DNA of 64,000 nt from Norana najaformis (lineage: Eukaryota; Annelida; Clitellata; Crassiclitellata; Hormogastridae): positions 4,312,729 to 4,376,728 of the forward strand of contig OZ029923.1 in NCBI GenBank assembly GCA_964023275.1. Reading direction: 5' to 3'. Of this stretch, positions 63,936 through 64,000 are shown piece by piece (within the stretch, counting starts at the first letter, position 1; every line of letters begins with the position of its first letter). The position numbers and the translations under genes were made by a program. The notes below the pieces were generated by a model. That model was not told the DNA's origin. It searched no databases and saw nothing but the letters and a program-made list of their open reading frames with translations.

Positions 63936-64000
63936 GGTCTTCCCATTGTCGTGACTTCCATAATTCCTTACATCGCGGTGTAGATCTCTTTCTAAAGAAG

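Overview
The window is a stretch of animal nuclear DNA, most likely from a marine invertebrate. Four lines of evidence support this: spliced genes with GT-AG introns, two mitochondrial or nuclear housekeeping genes typical of metazoans, an intronless class A GPCR, and an extreme load of microsatellites, tRNA-derived SINEs and truncated LINE 3' ends. No species or phylum can be fixed from the sequence alone. Gene models were built by hand from splice sites, reading phase and remembered family sequences; no database search was run.

Four genes are supported. (1) 14820-16151 (+): an intronless rhodopsin-class, probably peptide-type, GPCR of 443 residues in a GC-rich island. (2) 21965-28948 (-): an 11-coding-exon BANP (SMAR1) orthologue of 427 residues with an acidic/basic N-terminus, a coiled coil and a C-terminal BEN domain; all exon phases close. 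(3) 31213-38127 (+): a 9-exon OXA1L (Oxa1/YidC/Alb3 insertase) orthologue of 442 residues. (4) 40796-41347 (-): a dual-specificity phosphatase in one coding exon, with a spliced 5' leader. BANP and OXA1L are divergently arranged, with about 1.2 kb between the BANP 5' region and the OXA1L start codon.

Layout: 1-14.2 kb is repeats and microsatellites; 14.5-16.2 kb is the GPCR; 16.3-21.2 kb is repeats, including a candidate inverted-terminal-repeat element and a 42-bp satellite; 21.9-29.99 kb is BANP; 31.2-38.2 kb is OXA1L, with SINEs in most introns; 39-46 kb is the phosphatase and its flanks; 46-64 kb is repeat-dominated with no convincing gene.

Repeat families named here for convenience: SINE-A (tRNA-like head, core ending in a (TGTAAA)n-type tail), SINE-B (tRNA-derived, TACTTTA tail), SINE-C (tRNA-derived, (CAT)n tail), SINE-D (tRNA-derived, (AAT)n tail). 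LINE 3' ends are: a (TTACGA tail), b (TTAGA tail), c (ACAAT tail), d (TTTACA tail), e (ATACAAT tail), f and g (reverse-transcriptase C-termini). The most unusual signal is that two unrelated SINE families (A and D) both carry tandem amplifications of the promoter-bearing, A-box half of their tRNA head, each at two loci. The largest is about 22 copies of a 42-bp unit at 20.2-21.2 kb.
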